The notes below the pieces were generated by a model. It was not told the DNA's origin. It did not search any database and was given only the letters and a program-made list of their open reading frames with translations. From Streptomyces roseochromogenus subsp. oscitans DS 12.976 (lineage in GTDB: Bacteria > Actinomycetota > Actinomycetes > Streptomycetales > Streptomycetaceae): a stretch of DNA of 23,792 nt. Numbering within the stretch: position 1 is the stretch's first letter; every line of letters begins with the position of its first letter. Below, piece after piece: positions 7,126 to 16,283 of this stretch. The stretch is taken from NCBI RefSeq assembly GCF_000497445.1, contig NZ_CM002285.1:7282353-7306144 (forward strand), given 5' to 3'. The position numbers and the translations under genes are program-made.

Positions 7126-10100
7126 TCGGTTCCTTGGATGAGGAGGGGCGCGAGAACGTCGGCCATGCGCTGGCGGGGCACTTCCGCCAGCACTTCTTCA
7201 TGGCTGCAGTCCAGGGGGTGCTCCTGGAGGCGTTCGACGTAGGGCTCCCAGGCAGAGGGGCGGGGGCCGTCGGGCGTGCGGCCCCGGGTGGCGGTGAAGT
7301 GGAGGACCGTGCCGTCGAACCGTTCGGGCGCGTACGCCGAGGTGAGCCGGCTGGCGTTGACGCCGACCTCCACCAGTCGAGTGAACCGCTCGTGGTCCAG
7401 AGGCACATGGGCCGCCGCTTCGGCGCGGAGCGCAGTCAGCAGCGACGCGAAGTCCCCGTCATGGCCGGCGGGGTCGTGCGGCCGCGCCACGAGGGTGGTG
7501 AGCAGGGCGAACTCGTCCCACTGCTCGGGGGTGGCCATGTCGGGGTACGGCCAGGTCGCTGGGGGATATGCGTCCACCAGCGCCAGCAGCTCCACCTCGG
7601 CTCCGGCCATGCGCAGCCGCGTGGCGACCGCGTGGGCGATGTTGCCGCCGAGAGACCAGCCGAGCAGCCGGTACGGGCCCTGGGGCTGGACCTGCTGGAT
7701 CTCCTGCACCATGAGGTCGGTGATCTCGCCGAAACCGGCGGGCCGTTCCGCCCCGTCCGCAAGGCCCGGCGCCTGGAGGCCGTACACCGGCACCTCGGCG
7801 GGGAGCAGACGGGCGAGAGCGAGGTAGCTCCAGGCAAGCCCGGTCGCGGGATGGACGCAGAAGAGCGGGGGGCGGCCGGTGGCCGGGCGCAGGGGCAGCA
7901 GGACGTCGAAGTCGCCGCCGCCGATGGTGCCTTCGAGCAGTCCGCGGGGTGTGGGTGTCTGGAACAGGCTCCTGACCGACACGTCGATGGCCAGGTCGGC
8001 CCGGATGCGGCTGGCCAGCCGCATGGCGAGCAGGGAGTGCCCGCCCAGGGCGAAGAAGTCGTCCTCGGCGTCCACGTCGGGCAGGCCGAGGACCTGGGCG
8101 AACAGCGCGCATACCCTCTCCTCGCGCGGGCTGCGCGCGGCCGCGGGGGCCGTTCGGGAGGGCAGCTCCGGTGCGGGCAGGGCCTTGCGGTCGAGCTTGC
8201 CGTTGACGGTCAGTGGCAACTCGTCCAGCAGGACCACGGCGGGGACCATGTACGCGGGCAGGGCGGCCGCCACCCGGCGGCGCAACGCGTCGGGCGAAAG
8301 GTCGTGTTCGCGGCCCCGGTCGGGGACGACGTAGGCCACCAGGCGTTTGTCGCCGGGCTGGTCCTCGCGCACGAGCACGGTGCTGTGCCCGACGGCATCG
8401 TCGGCGTCGATGACGGCCTGGACCTCGCCCGGCTCGACCCGGAAGCCGCGGATCTTCACCTGGTGGTCCACGCGGCCCACGAACTCCAGGACACCGTGAT
8501 GGTTCCAGCGTGCCAGGTCGCCCGTGCGGTACATCCGCTCGCCCGGGTCTCCGTAGGGGTCGGCGATGAACCGCTCAGCGGTCAGCCCGGGGTTGCGGGC
8601 GTAGCCACGGGCGAGGCCGGCCCCGGCCACGTAGAGCTCGCCGGTGACGCCGGCGGGCAGCAGGCGCAGGTGCTCGTCCAGCACATAGGCGCGGGTGTTG
8701 GCCAGCAGTGTGCCGATCGGGGCGCGCGAGCCGCCGGCCAGGGAGCCGGGTTCGATGACGGCGATCGACACGTCGTCGGAGCACTCGGCTGGGCCGTAGA
8801 CGTTGGCCAGGGGGATGCCTGGATGCCGCTTGTACCAGCGGGCGACGAGGTCGGGTGGCAGTTCCTCGCCATGGACGAGCATCCAGCGCAGCCCGGCGAG
8901 GAACTCGACGCTGGTGTCGTCGTCGTCCCACAGGTCGAGCACGGCCCGCAGGACGGCGGGCACGATCTGGAGCACCGTGACTCCGTGTGCGGCGACGGCG
9001 CGGGCCATGTCCAGGGGGTCGCGGGTGGTGTCGTCGTCGAAGACGTGGACGCGGCCGCCGGCCAAGAAGAGGGTGAGGGTCTGCCAGATGGAGACGTCGA
9101 AGGTCAGCGGGGCGTTGAAGGCGATGGTGTCGTGTTCGTCGAGTCCGTAGAGTGCGACGACTGCGCGCAGGTGGTTCGACAGGCCGCGGTGCGGCACCAG
9201 GACACCCTTGGGGCGGCCGGTGGAGCCGGAGGTGAACACGGAGTAGGCGATCGCCTCCGGCTCCACCGTGACCGGGGGTGGTGCGGTCGCCGTGTCGTCG
9301 ACGGGCACCAGCGTGACCGCGTGGTCGCCGCACGCGGCGACGATCTCGCCGGCCTGGCCGAGGAGATCGGGCGCGGCCAGCAGGAAGCGGACATCGGCGT
9401 CCCGCAGCATCCCGGCGGCCCGGGCGACCGGCGTTCCCGGGTCGAGCGGCATGTAGCCGCCGCCGGTCCCCAGCGCGCCGAGCGCGGCGGTCACGAACCA
9501 GGTGCTGCGCGCGGACAGCACGGCGACCAGGGTGTCCACCCCTGCCCCCGCGGCCGCGAGGGACCCGGCTACCGCTCCGGCGCGGTGGGCGACATCGGCA
9601 TACGTGAGGGTGCCGTGGACATCGGACAGGGCGGGTGCGCCAGGGCGGGTGGTGGCCAGGGTCCGCACGCGGCCGGGAAGGTCGATGGGCTGCTCCGGCG
9701 ACGGCAGGCCGTTCCAGTCGGCGAGCATCAGCTGCCTCTCGTCGTCGTCCAGGAGGTCGAAGGATCCGATGGGCCGGTCGGGGTCCGCGACAGCGTGCCG
9801 GAGGACCTTCACCAGGCGCCTGCTCATGGCGGCCACGGTCTTGTGGTCGAACAGTTCGGTGGCGTACTCGATCACCATGTGCAGGCCGGCGGGCCGGCCC
9901 TCGTGGTCGCGACGGTTCGCGAAGTCGATGGACAGGTCGAACTTCGCGGTATCGGTGGTGAGCGGAAGCAGCTCCGCCCTGGTGCCGGCGAAGCGTGGGG
10001 CGCCGTCGACGAAGCCGTCGTCGAGAGCGAGGAAGACCTGGAACAGCGGGTGCCAGGCCAGGGAGCGTTCGGGCCGGGTCTCCTCGACGATCCGGTCGAA

Positions 10101-13100
10101 GGGCACGTCCTGGTGCGCGAACGCCGCAAGGTCGGTGGCACGGACCCGGGCGAGCAGCTCGGCGAAGGTGGGATCGCCCGCCGTGCTCGTCCGCAGCACG
10201 AGCGTGTTCACGAAGAAGCCGACCAGATCGTCGAGTCCGGTCTCCGACCGTCCGGCGACCACGGTGCCCAAGGGGATGTCGTCGCCGGTGCCCGACCGCT
10301 TCAGCATGGTGGCGACCGCGCTCTGGAGCAGCATGAACAGCGTGGTGCCGGTGCGGCGCGCCAGATCAAGGACCTGCTGGTGCAGGTCGGCATCGAGCGT
10401 GAGCTCCACCGTGGCGCCCTGGTGGCCGGCCACGGCACGCCGCGGTCGGTCGAAGGGAAGGTCGAGCTGCTGCGGTGCTCCGTCGAGGGCCTCGCGCCAG
10501 AACGCGAGCTGTCCGGCCTGCACGCTGTGCGCGTCGCCGGCGTCCCCGAGCAGGGTGCGCTGCCACAGCGTGTAGTCGGCGTACTGCACCGGCAACGGCC
10601 GGAACGCGGGGGCGGCGCCGTTGCTGCGGCCCGCATAGGCCTCGGCCAGGTCGCTGAGCAGCGGACGCATGGACAGACCGTCACCGGCGATGTGGTGCAG
10701 CAGGACCAGCAGAACGTGCTCGTCGTCGCTCCCGGCGACCTTGAACAGGGTGCACCGCAGCGGAACGTCCGAGCCGATGTCGAAGATGTGCCGGGCGGCC
10801 CGGCCGATCTCGTCGTCCAGCGCGTCCCGGTCGACGACAGTGGTCGTGAGGACCGGCGGGGCGGCGTCCGGGGAGAGGATGACCTGATGTGCTTCGCCGC
10901 CGGACTCGGGGAACACCGTGCGGAGCGTCTCGTGACGGCGCATCACGTCGCCGAGCGCCTCACGCAGGGCTTCCGCGTCGATGGCGCCGTGCAGGCGGAG
11001 GGCGACCGGAATGTTGTAGGCGGGGCTCGGCCCGTCGATGCGGCTGATGAGCCACAGGCGCTGCTGGGCGAAGGACAGCGGTACCTGTTCGGGCCGTTCG
11101 TCCGCGGTCAGTTCAGGCCGGCGGTGCGCGGCACCGCTGCCGGCCGGCGTCAGCAGGCGATCCATTCCGGCGGGGCTGGGGGCACTGAAGAACGAACCGA
11201 GGTCGACATCGGTGTCGAGAGCCGTGCGGACGCGGCTGACAAGCCGCATGGCGAGCAGGGAGTGGCCGCCCAGGGCGAAGAAGTCGTCCTCGACGCCCAC
11301 GTGCGGCCTGCCGAGGACCTCGGCGAACAGCGAGCAAAGGATCTCCTGGCGTGGAGTGCGCCCCGGCGCCGACCCGGCTCCGGCCGTCCACTCGGGCTGC
11401 GGGAGCGCGTGGCGGTCCAGCTTCCCGTTCACCGTCAGGGGCAGCTCGTCCAGGACGACGACGGCGGGGAGCAGATAGGCGGGTAGCCGGTCCCGCAGGC
11501 GGTCGCCCAGCGCATCCGTGTCAGCTTGGGACGTGCCCTTGGCCGGAACGACGTAGGCCACCAGGCGTTTGTCGCCCGGCCGGTCCTCCCGGACGATGAC
11601 GGCAGCTCGCGCTACCGCCGCGTCGGCCTCGACGGCTGCCTGGACCTCGCCGGGTTCGACGCGGAACCCGCGGATCTTCACCTGTCCGTCGGCACGGCCG
11701 GCGAACTCCAGTTCGCCTTGGTTGTTCCAGCGGGCGAGGTCGCCGGTGCGGTACATCCGCGCGCCCGGCTCCCCGAACGGGTCGGCGACGAACCGCTCCG
11801 CCGTCAGCCCCGGGAGCCCGAGGTATCCGCGGGCCAGCCCGGCACCCGCCACGTACAGTTCCCCGATGGCGCCGAGCGGTACCGGCTGCAGCCTGGAGTC
11901 GAGGACGTAGGCCCGCATACCGTCGAGCGGGCTCCCGATGGGCAGCGCGTCGGGGACCGGCTCATCGATGTCCAGGATCCAGCGTGCGGCGAAGGTGGTG
12001 GTCTCGGTGGGGCCGTATCCGTTCACGAACCGCACGGCGGGGAAGCGCTCGCGGAGCTTGCGGACCGCTGCCGCGGACACGGCTTCGCCTCCTGCCCAGA
12101 TCTCCCGGAGCGTGCCGAGCGTGGCGGGAGCCTCGTCGGTGACGAGTGCGAAGAGCGCCGCGGTGAGCCACACCGCGCTCACCTGGCCGGACTCGATGGC
12201 CGCGGCGAGGGCGGCGACGTCCAGCTCACCGGGCGGGGCGATGACGCAGCAGCCGCCGTTCAGCAGCGGCGCCCACAGCTCGTAGGTCGAGGCGTCGAAC
12301 GCCTGTGAGGAATGGAGGAGCACTCTGCGGTGGGCCGGGCCGCGGAACTCGCTGTCGGTGGCGAGGGCGGTGATGTCGGCGTGGGTGACGGCCACGCCCT
12401 TGGGCACGCCCGTGGATCCGGAGGTGAACATCACATAGGCCAGGTGGTCGGCATCCGTCGTGCCCGGCAGCTGCGGCCCACCCGTATCGGCGGCGGGACC
12501 GGGGGCGACCACGACGCGCTCCATGCGGTGACCGAAGGCCATCGTGGACGAGGCGTCGTCCACGAGCAGGACCCGGGCCCGGGTGATCTCGGCGATCTCG
12601 CTCAGGCGGGCTGCCGGATAGCGGCGGTCCAGCGGGACGTAGGCGCCGCCCGCTTTGAGGACGGCCAGCAGGGCCACGATCAGCTCGGGGGAGCGCTCCA
12701 TGAGGACGGCCACCGGGGCTTCCGGCCCGACCCCCAGCCCCGCGAGGCGGCGGGCCAGCGCGGTGGAACGGGCGTCGAGCTCCGCGTATGTGATCTCCTG
12801 ACCGGCGCTGAACAGGGCCGGAGCATGAGGAGTGCGGGAGACCTGGGCGGCGAAGAGATCCGGAACCGTGGCGCGAGCACCGCCCTCGGCACCGGCACCG
12901 AGGGCGAGCGTGCGGGCCCGGTCCTCTGCGTCGACCAGATCGAGCTCCCCGATACGCCGGCCCGGGTCGGCGGTCGCCTCGTCGAGGACACGGAGGATCG
13001 TGTGGACGAGCCGCTGGGCGCTCTCGTGGTCGAACAGGTCCGTGGAGTACTCGAGGAAGCCCGCAAGCCCCTGCGGCCGGCCGTTCGCCGTGAGTTCCCG

Positions 13101-14585
13101 GACGTTGAGGACCAGGTCGAACTTGGCCACCTGGGTGGGCACGTCGAACAGGGCGGCGTGCGGCAGACCCGGCAGGTCGCCCAGGCCCACCGACTGGCCG
13201 ATGAAGGCGAGCGCCACCTGGATGAGGGGGTTCGCAGAGCGTGAACGCTCTGGGTTCACCTCTTCGACCACCTGGTCGAACAGGACATCCTGGTGCGCGT
13301 AGGCAGCCAGGTCCGTGGTGCGGACGCGGTCGAGGAGCTCCGCGAAGGTGGGATCGCCCGAGGTGTCGGTACGCAGCACCAACGTGTTGACGAAGAAGCC
13401 GACCAGGTCGTTCAGGGCGTCGTCGGAACGGCCGGCCACGGGTGAACCGATCGGGACGTCCTCGCCCGCCCCGTAGCGGGTGAGGACGGTGGCCAGCGCG
13501 GCCTGGAGGACCATGAAGAGCGTTGCCTGGTGCTCTTGGGCAACGGTGAGCAGCCGGGTGTGGAGATCGCTTTCAACGGCGAAGTCGATACCGGCGCCGT
13601 GGTGTGAGGGGACGGCGGGCCGCGGCCGGTCCAACGGCAGCGCGATCCGGTCGGGAAGGCCTGCGAGAGCGTCGCGCCAGAAGGCGAGCTGCTTGCGCAG
13701 GGCCCCGTCGTCGCCGGCGTCGTCGGACTGGGTGCGGTGCTGCCAGGTGCTGAACTGCGCGTAGGTGACCGGGAGCGGGGAGAACACCGGTGCCCGGCCG
13801 TCGAGTCGGGCGGCGTAGGCGCCTGCCAGGTCGCGCAGCAGTGGGCCTACGGACCAGCCGTCGGCGGCGATGTGATGGAACACCAGCACAAGGACGTGCT
13901 CCGGCTCTTCCTGGGCCGAGGTGTCCGTGAGAGTGAACAGCCAGGTCCGCAGCGGCACATCACGGGTGATGTCGATGGCCTCGCCGGTCGCCCCGAGCAT
14001 CGCCGCCGTCAGCTCGGCCGAGGGAACACGCCGGTGCTGGAGGGCGGGCGGTGCGTCGGCGGCCGGGCGGACGTGCTGGAACGGCACGCCCTCTTCCTGG
14101 GGGAACACGGTGCGCAGCGGTTCGTGGCGGGCCACGACGTCGCCGAGGGCAGCCCGCAAGGCCGCGGTGTCGACCGTGCCCTGCAGCCGCAGCCCGATCG
14201 GCATGTTGTAGCGGGGACTGGGGCCCTCGAGCTGAGCGAGGAACCACAGGCGCCGCTGCGCCGGTGACAGGGGGATCCGCTGCGGGACGACCGTGTCGGC
14301 CAGGGCCGGGACCTTCGGCGCGGGCGGGGCCGCGGCCTGGGCCAGGGCCCGGGCGACGCCGGCCGGTGTGGGAGCCTCGAAGAACTTGCGCAGGTGTATC
14401 CCGTGCCCCACGGTCTGCCGGATGCGGCTCATCAGCCGCATGGCGAGCAGCGAGTCGCCGCCGGCCTCGAAGAAGTTCTCGTCAACGGCGGTCTCCGGCC
14501 TACCCAGCACTTCGGCGAACAGCTTGCTGAGGGTCTCTTCCTGTGCGGTACGGGGCGCGGGGCCCATGGAGGGCGTGGAAGACAC
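7122..14585 (-). CDS. NRPS, T-C-A-T-C-A-T-TE (two full modules plus A-less carrier)
   Basis: 2487 residues. T1 has Ser45 in GGDSLL and no A domain before it. C1 (about 100-540) has HHIAADG at 237-243. A1 (about 575-1060) has core [10 protein letters not shown] near 720 and A10 Lys1055. T2 has Ser1109 (GGHSLL). C2 (about 1160-1600) has HHIAGDG at 1297-1303. A2 (about 1640-2135) has [10 protein letters not shown] at 1785 and Lys2130. T3 has Ser2184. TE has Ser2311 in GWSLGG and His2462 in DCSHEE. The residues I read at GrsA specificity positions give A1 DAYWWGGTFK (Val-like) and A2 DVWQLHVDDK (no match known to me). No epimerisation domain is present. It should receive the starter on T1, add two residues and release the peptide. 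GTG 14585 has AAGGGGAG upstream; ATG 14567 is a possible alternative. Confidence 0.97.
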   Translation of the reverse strand: MSSTPSMGPAPRTAQEETLSKLFAEVLGRPETAVDENFFEAGGDSLLAMRLMSRIRQTVGHGIHLRKFFEAPTPAGVARALAQAAAPPAPKVPALADTVVPQRIPLSPAQRRLWFLAQLEGPSPRYNMPIGLRLQGTVDTAALRAALGDVVARHEPLRTVFPQEEGVPFQHVRPAADAPPALQHRRVPSAELTAAMLGATGEAIDITRDVPLRTWLFTLTDTSAQEEPEHVLVLVFHHIAADGWSVGPLLRDLAGAYAARLDGRAPVFSPLPVTYAQFSTWQHRTQSDDAGDDGALRKQLAFWRDALAGLPDRIALPLDRPRPAVPSHHGAGIDFAVESDLHTRLLTVAQEHQATLFMVLQAALATVLTRYGAGEDVPIGSPVAGRSDDALNDLVGFFVNTLVLRTDTSGDPTFAELLDRVRTTDLAAYAHQDVLFDQVVEEVNPERSRSANPLIQVALAFIGQSVGLGDLPGLPHAALFDVPTQVAKFDLVLNVRELTANGRPQGLAGFLEYSTDLFDHESAQRLVHTILRVLDEATADPGRRIGELDLVDAEDRARTLALGAGAEGGARATVPDLFAAQVSRTPHAPALFSAGQEITYAELDARSTALARRLAGLGVGPEAPVAVLMERSPELIVALLAVLKAGGAYVPLDRRYPAARLSEIAEITRARVLLVDDASSTMAFGHRMERVVVAPGPAADTGGPQLPGTTDADHLAYVMFTSGSTGVPKGVAVTHADITALATDSEFRGPAHRRVLLHSSQAFDASTYELWAPLLNGGCCVIAPPGELDVAALAAAIESGQVSAVWLTAALFALVTDEAPATLGTLREIWAGGEAVSAAAVRKLRERFPAVRFVNGYGPTETTTFAARWILDIDEPVPDALPIGSPLDGMRAYVLDSRLQPVPLGAIGELYVAGAGLARGYLGLPGLTAERFVADPFGEPGARMYRTGDLARWNNQGELEFAGRADGQVKIRGFRVEPGEVQAAVEADAAVARAAVIVREDRPGDKRLVAYVVPAKGTSQADTDALGDRLRDRLPAYLLPAVVVLDELPLTVNGKLDRHALPQPEWTAGAGSAPGRTPRQEILCSLFAEVLGRPHVGVEDDFFALGGHSLLAMRLVSRVRTALDTDVDLGSFFSAPSPAGMDRLLTPAGSGAAHRRPELTADERPEQVPLSFAQQRLWLISRIDGPSPAYNIPVALRLHGAIDAEALREALGDVMRRHETLRTVFPESGGEAHQVILSPDAAPPVLTTTVVDRDALDDEIGRAARHIFDIGSDVPLRCTLFKVAGSDDEHVLLVLLHHIAGDGLSMRPLLSDLAEAYAGRSNGAAPAFRPLPVQYADYTLWQRTLLGDAGDAHSVQAGQLAFWREALDGAPQQLDLPFDRPRRAVAGHQGATVELTLDADLHQQVLDLARRTGTTLFMLLQSAVATMLKRSGTGDDIPLGTVVAGRSETGLDDLVGFFVNTLVLRTSTAGDPTFAELLARVRATDLAAFAHQDVPFDRIVEETRPERSLAWHPLFQVFLALDDGFVDGAPRFAGTRAELLPLTTDTAKFDLSIDFANRRDHEGRPAGLHMVIEYATELFDHKTVAAMSRRLVKVLRHAVADPDRPIGSFDLLDDDERQLMLADWNGLPSPEQPIDLPGRVRTLATTRPGAPALSDVHGTLTYADVAHRAGAVAGSLAAAGAGVDTLVAVLSARSTWFVTAALGALGTGGGYMPLDPGTPVARAAGMLRDADVRFLLAAPDLLGQAGEIVAACGDHAVTLVPVDDTATAPPPVTVEPEAIAYSVFTSGSTGRPKGVLVPHRGLSNHLRAVVALYGLDEHDTIAFNAPLTFDVSIWQTLTLFLAGGRVHVFDDDTTRDPLDMARAVAAHGVTVLQIVPAVLRAVLDLWDDDDTSVEFLAGLRWMLVHGEELPPDLVARWYKRHPGIPLANVYGPAECSDDVSIAVIEPGSLAGGSRAPIGTLLANTRAYVLDEHLRLLPAGVTGELYVAGAGLARGYARNPGLTAERFIADPYGDPGERMYRTGDLARWNHHGVLEFVGRVDHQVKIRGFRVEPGEVQAVIDADDAVGHSTVLVREDQPGDKRLVAYVVPDRGREHDLSPDALRRRVAAALPAYMVPAVVLLDELPLTVNGKLDRKALPAPELPSRTAPAAARSPREERVCALFAQVLGLPDVDAEDDFFALGGHSLLAMRLASRIRADLAIDVSVRSLFQTPTPRGLLEGTIGGGDFDVLLPLRPATGRPPLFCVHPATGLAWSYLALARLLPAEVPVYGLQAPGLADGAERPAGFGEITDLMVQEIQQVQPQGPYRLLGWSLGGNIAHAVATRLRMAGAEVELLALVDAYPPATWPYPDMATPEQWDEFALLTTLVARPHDPAGHDGDFASLLTALRAEAAAHVPLDHERFTRLVEVGVNASRLTSAYAPERFDGTVLHFTATRGRTPDGPRPSAWEPYVERLQEHPLDCSHEEVLAEVPRQRMADVLAPLLIQGTE

Positions 14586-14621
14586 GGGGCTCCCCTTCGT
14601 AGCGATGCGTTGGAGCAGGAG

Positions 14622-15869
14622 TCAGTGGAGGTCAGAGGTGAAGTGGGCCAGGGTGTCCCGGAAGGCGTCCCGCAGCTGGCGGGCGTCCTGCTCGGTGAAG
14701 GCGTCCGCCGACGCGCGCAGGGTTCCGCGGATGTTGCCGACGGTGCCCCAGCCGAACTCCCACAGGGCGGGGAAGTTGGCCCAGCGGGGCGGGACAGGCA
14801 CGTGCGTGGTGCGCAGGGCCGGCAAGCGCAGCCGGGGAACCACCACGTCGACGTTGACCAGGTGCAGGAACAACGGGGCCGCTCCGTGTGCCCCGTGCGC
14901 GGCCGCGGCGCGCAGGATGCGCGAGTAGGGGACGTCCTTGTGGTCGAGGGCGGCGTCGATCGCCTGGGCGTGCCGCTCGATGACCAGGGTGGGCGGCAGG
15001 TGGTCCGGCCACAGGGTGCGCACCGGGAGGGTGTTGAGCAGGGGGCCGATGGTGTTCTGCAGGTCCTGGCTGTCGCGGAGTGCGGTGGGCATGCCCACGA
15101 CGACGTCGTGGTCGGGCCCGCTCCCGGCGACGGCCGCGCTCACCACGGTGAACAGGACGACGGCGGGCGACACCTGACAGGACCGGGAGAGCCGGCGCAC
15201 GGCCCGGGTCTCGGCCGCGCCGAGCGGCAGGTCGTGAGCGAGGAAGGTGCCGCGTTCGGCTTCGCCTGGCGGGCTGGTGCGAGGCGCTGCGCCGGGGCGC
15301 ACACCATGGAGACGGTCCTTCCACCAGGCGGTGTCCACCGGGTGCGCGTCCTCGCGTTCGGCGTGGTCGAAGAAGTCCGGTGCCGTGCCGGTGAAATCGG
15401 GGCCGCCGATCTCCGCGGCGTACGCCTGGCCGAGGTCGTCGGCCAGGAGGGCGAGGGACCAGCTGTCGCCGGCCACATGGTGCACGGCGAGAGCCAGATG
15501 GTGGACGCCGTCTGACGGGTCGGAGACGAGGCGCGCCCTCACGGGGGGCTCGACGGTCAGGTCGAACGGTGTGTCCCACCAGTCGGTGAGCAGGGTCAGC
15601 ACGTCATCGGTGGCCGGCGCCGAGCAAGTACGGGTCAGGGCAGGCAGCGACGCGGACGGGCCCAGGGGGACGGCTGTGCCGTCCTGGAACGTCGCGGCAA
15701 GCACCGGGTGGCGTCGGATGACCCGGTGCAGTGCCCGCTCCAGCGCCGCCGCTTCGAGCGGGCCCACGATCCGGAAGCAGAGCGGCATCGTGTACATCGG
15801 CCGGTCCGCGAGCATTTCGTGGACCAGCATGGACTGCTGCATGTCCGACAGGGGACGGAAGGAATACAT
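14622..15869 (-). CDS. Stand-alone NRPS condensation protein
   Basis: 415 residues forming a single condensation domain with no A or T domain. The N-terminus RPLSDMQQSMLVHEML matches C1. The active site is HHVAGDSW at 130-137: both His and the Asp are kept, but the usual Gly after Asp is Ser. DLGQAYAAEIGGP and IGPLLNTLPVRT match later C motifs. A free C domain must meet donor and acceptor carriers on other proteins. Its place between the A-MT-T gene and the T1-initiated NRPS suggests that it joins the residue on that carrier to the residue on T1. ATG 15869 follows GAGGGG, 3 bp after the preceding stop. Confidence 0.92.
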   Translation of the reverse strand: MYSFRPLSDMQQSMLVHEMLADRPMYTMPLCFRIVGPLEAAALERALHRVIRRHPVLAATFQDGTAVPLGPSASLPALTRTCSAPATDDVLTLLTDWWDTPFDLTVEPPVRARLVSDPSDGVHHLALAVHHVAGDSWSLALLADDLGQAYAAEIGGPDFTGTAPDFFDHAEREDAHPVDTAWWKDRLHGVRPGAAPRTSPPGEAERGTFLAHDLPLGAAETRAVRRLSRSCQVSPAVVLFTVVSAAVAGSGPDHDVVVGMPTALRDSQDLQNTIGPLLNTLPVRTLWPDHLPPTLVIERHAQAIDAALDHKDVPYSRILRAAAAHGAHGAAPLFLHLVNVDVVVPRLRLPALRTTHVPVPPRWANFPALWEFGWGTVGNIRGTLRASADAFTEQDARQLRDAFRDTLAHFTSDLH

Positions 15870-15872
15870 GGC

Positions 15873-16283
15873 TCAGCCCCTCACAACAGGGGCGTTCCGG
15901 AGGACCTCGGCGAGCCATGCGGCGAAGGTCGGCGCCTTGAGGCAGGAGCTGGGGGTGGTCTCGGTGCCGACGATGCCCCGGGCCCGGGCGGTGACGCGCA
16001 GGGCGAGCAGTGAGTGCCCGCCCAGGCTGAGGAAGTCGTCGTCGTCCCCGACCGCGTCGACGGCGAGCACCTCGCGCCACAGGTCCCTGAGCTGTTCCTC
16101 GACGCCTGCGGTGGTGTCCGCCGCGGTGGGCGCGGGGATGGCGGGTGGGGGCGGCAGCTGCAGCTTGGCGACCTTGCCGTTGGGAAGCCGGGGCAGGTCT
16201 TCGACGAAGACCACCTGGGACGGCTGCATGGCGGAGGGCAGATGGGCTGCCGCGTGCTGGCGGATCTGACGGGCCGTCAGCAG
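15873..16283 (-). CDS. A-domain tail (A10) plus carrier protein, frame-shifted from upstream gene
   Basis: This frame resumes the upstream adenylation domain: LLTARQIRQHAAAHLP, VVFVEDLPRLPNGKVAKLQL (A10 with the catalytic Lys) and then a carrier domain with [15 protein letters not shown]. The frame is open upstream, but the family-like sequence begins only near 16283. No ATG, GTG or TTG fits before ATG 16229, which would omit the first part of the A subdomain. In an intact version this and the preceding gene would be one A-MT-T protein of about 890 residues. As given, either a base is missing from the sequence near the GC-rich CCCGG repeats, or the module is truly split or broken. The 5' limit is where similarity starts, not a proven start codon. 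Confidence 0.75.
   Translation of the reverse strand: MLTARQIRQHAAAHLPSAMQPSQVVFVEDLPRLPNGKVAKLQLPPPPAIPAPTAADTTAGVEEQLRDLWREVLAVDAVGDDDDFLSLGGHSLLALRVTARARGIVGTETTPSSCLKAPTFAAWLAEVLRNAPVVRG

Noticed and set aside
7134..11486. Very long open frame on the plus strand opposite the large NRPS
   Set aside because: Its translation is low-complexity and rich in Gly, Arg, Val and Gln, as expected for the complement of G/C-biased codons, while the minus strand gives textbook NRPS motifs throughout.
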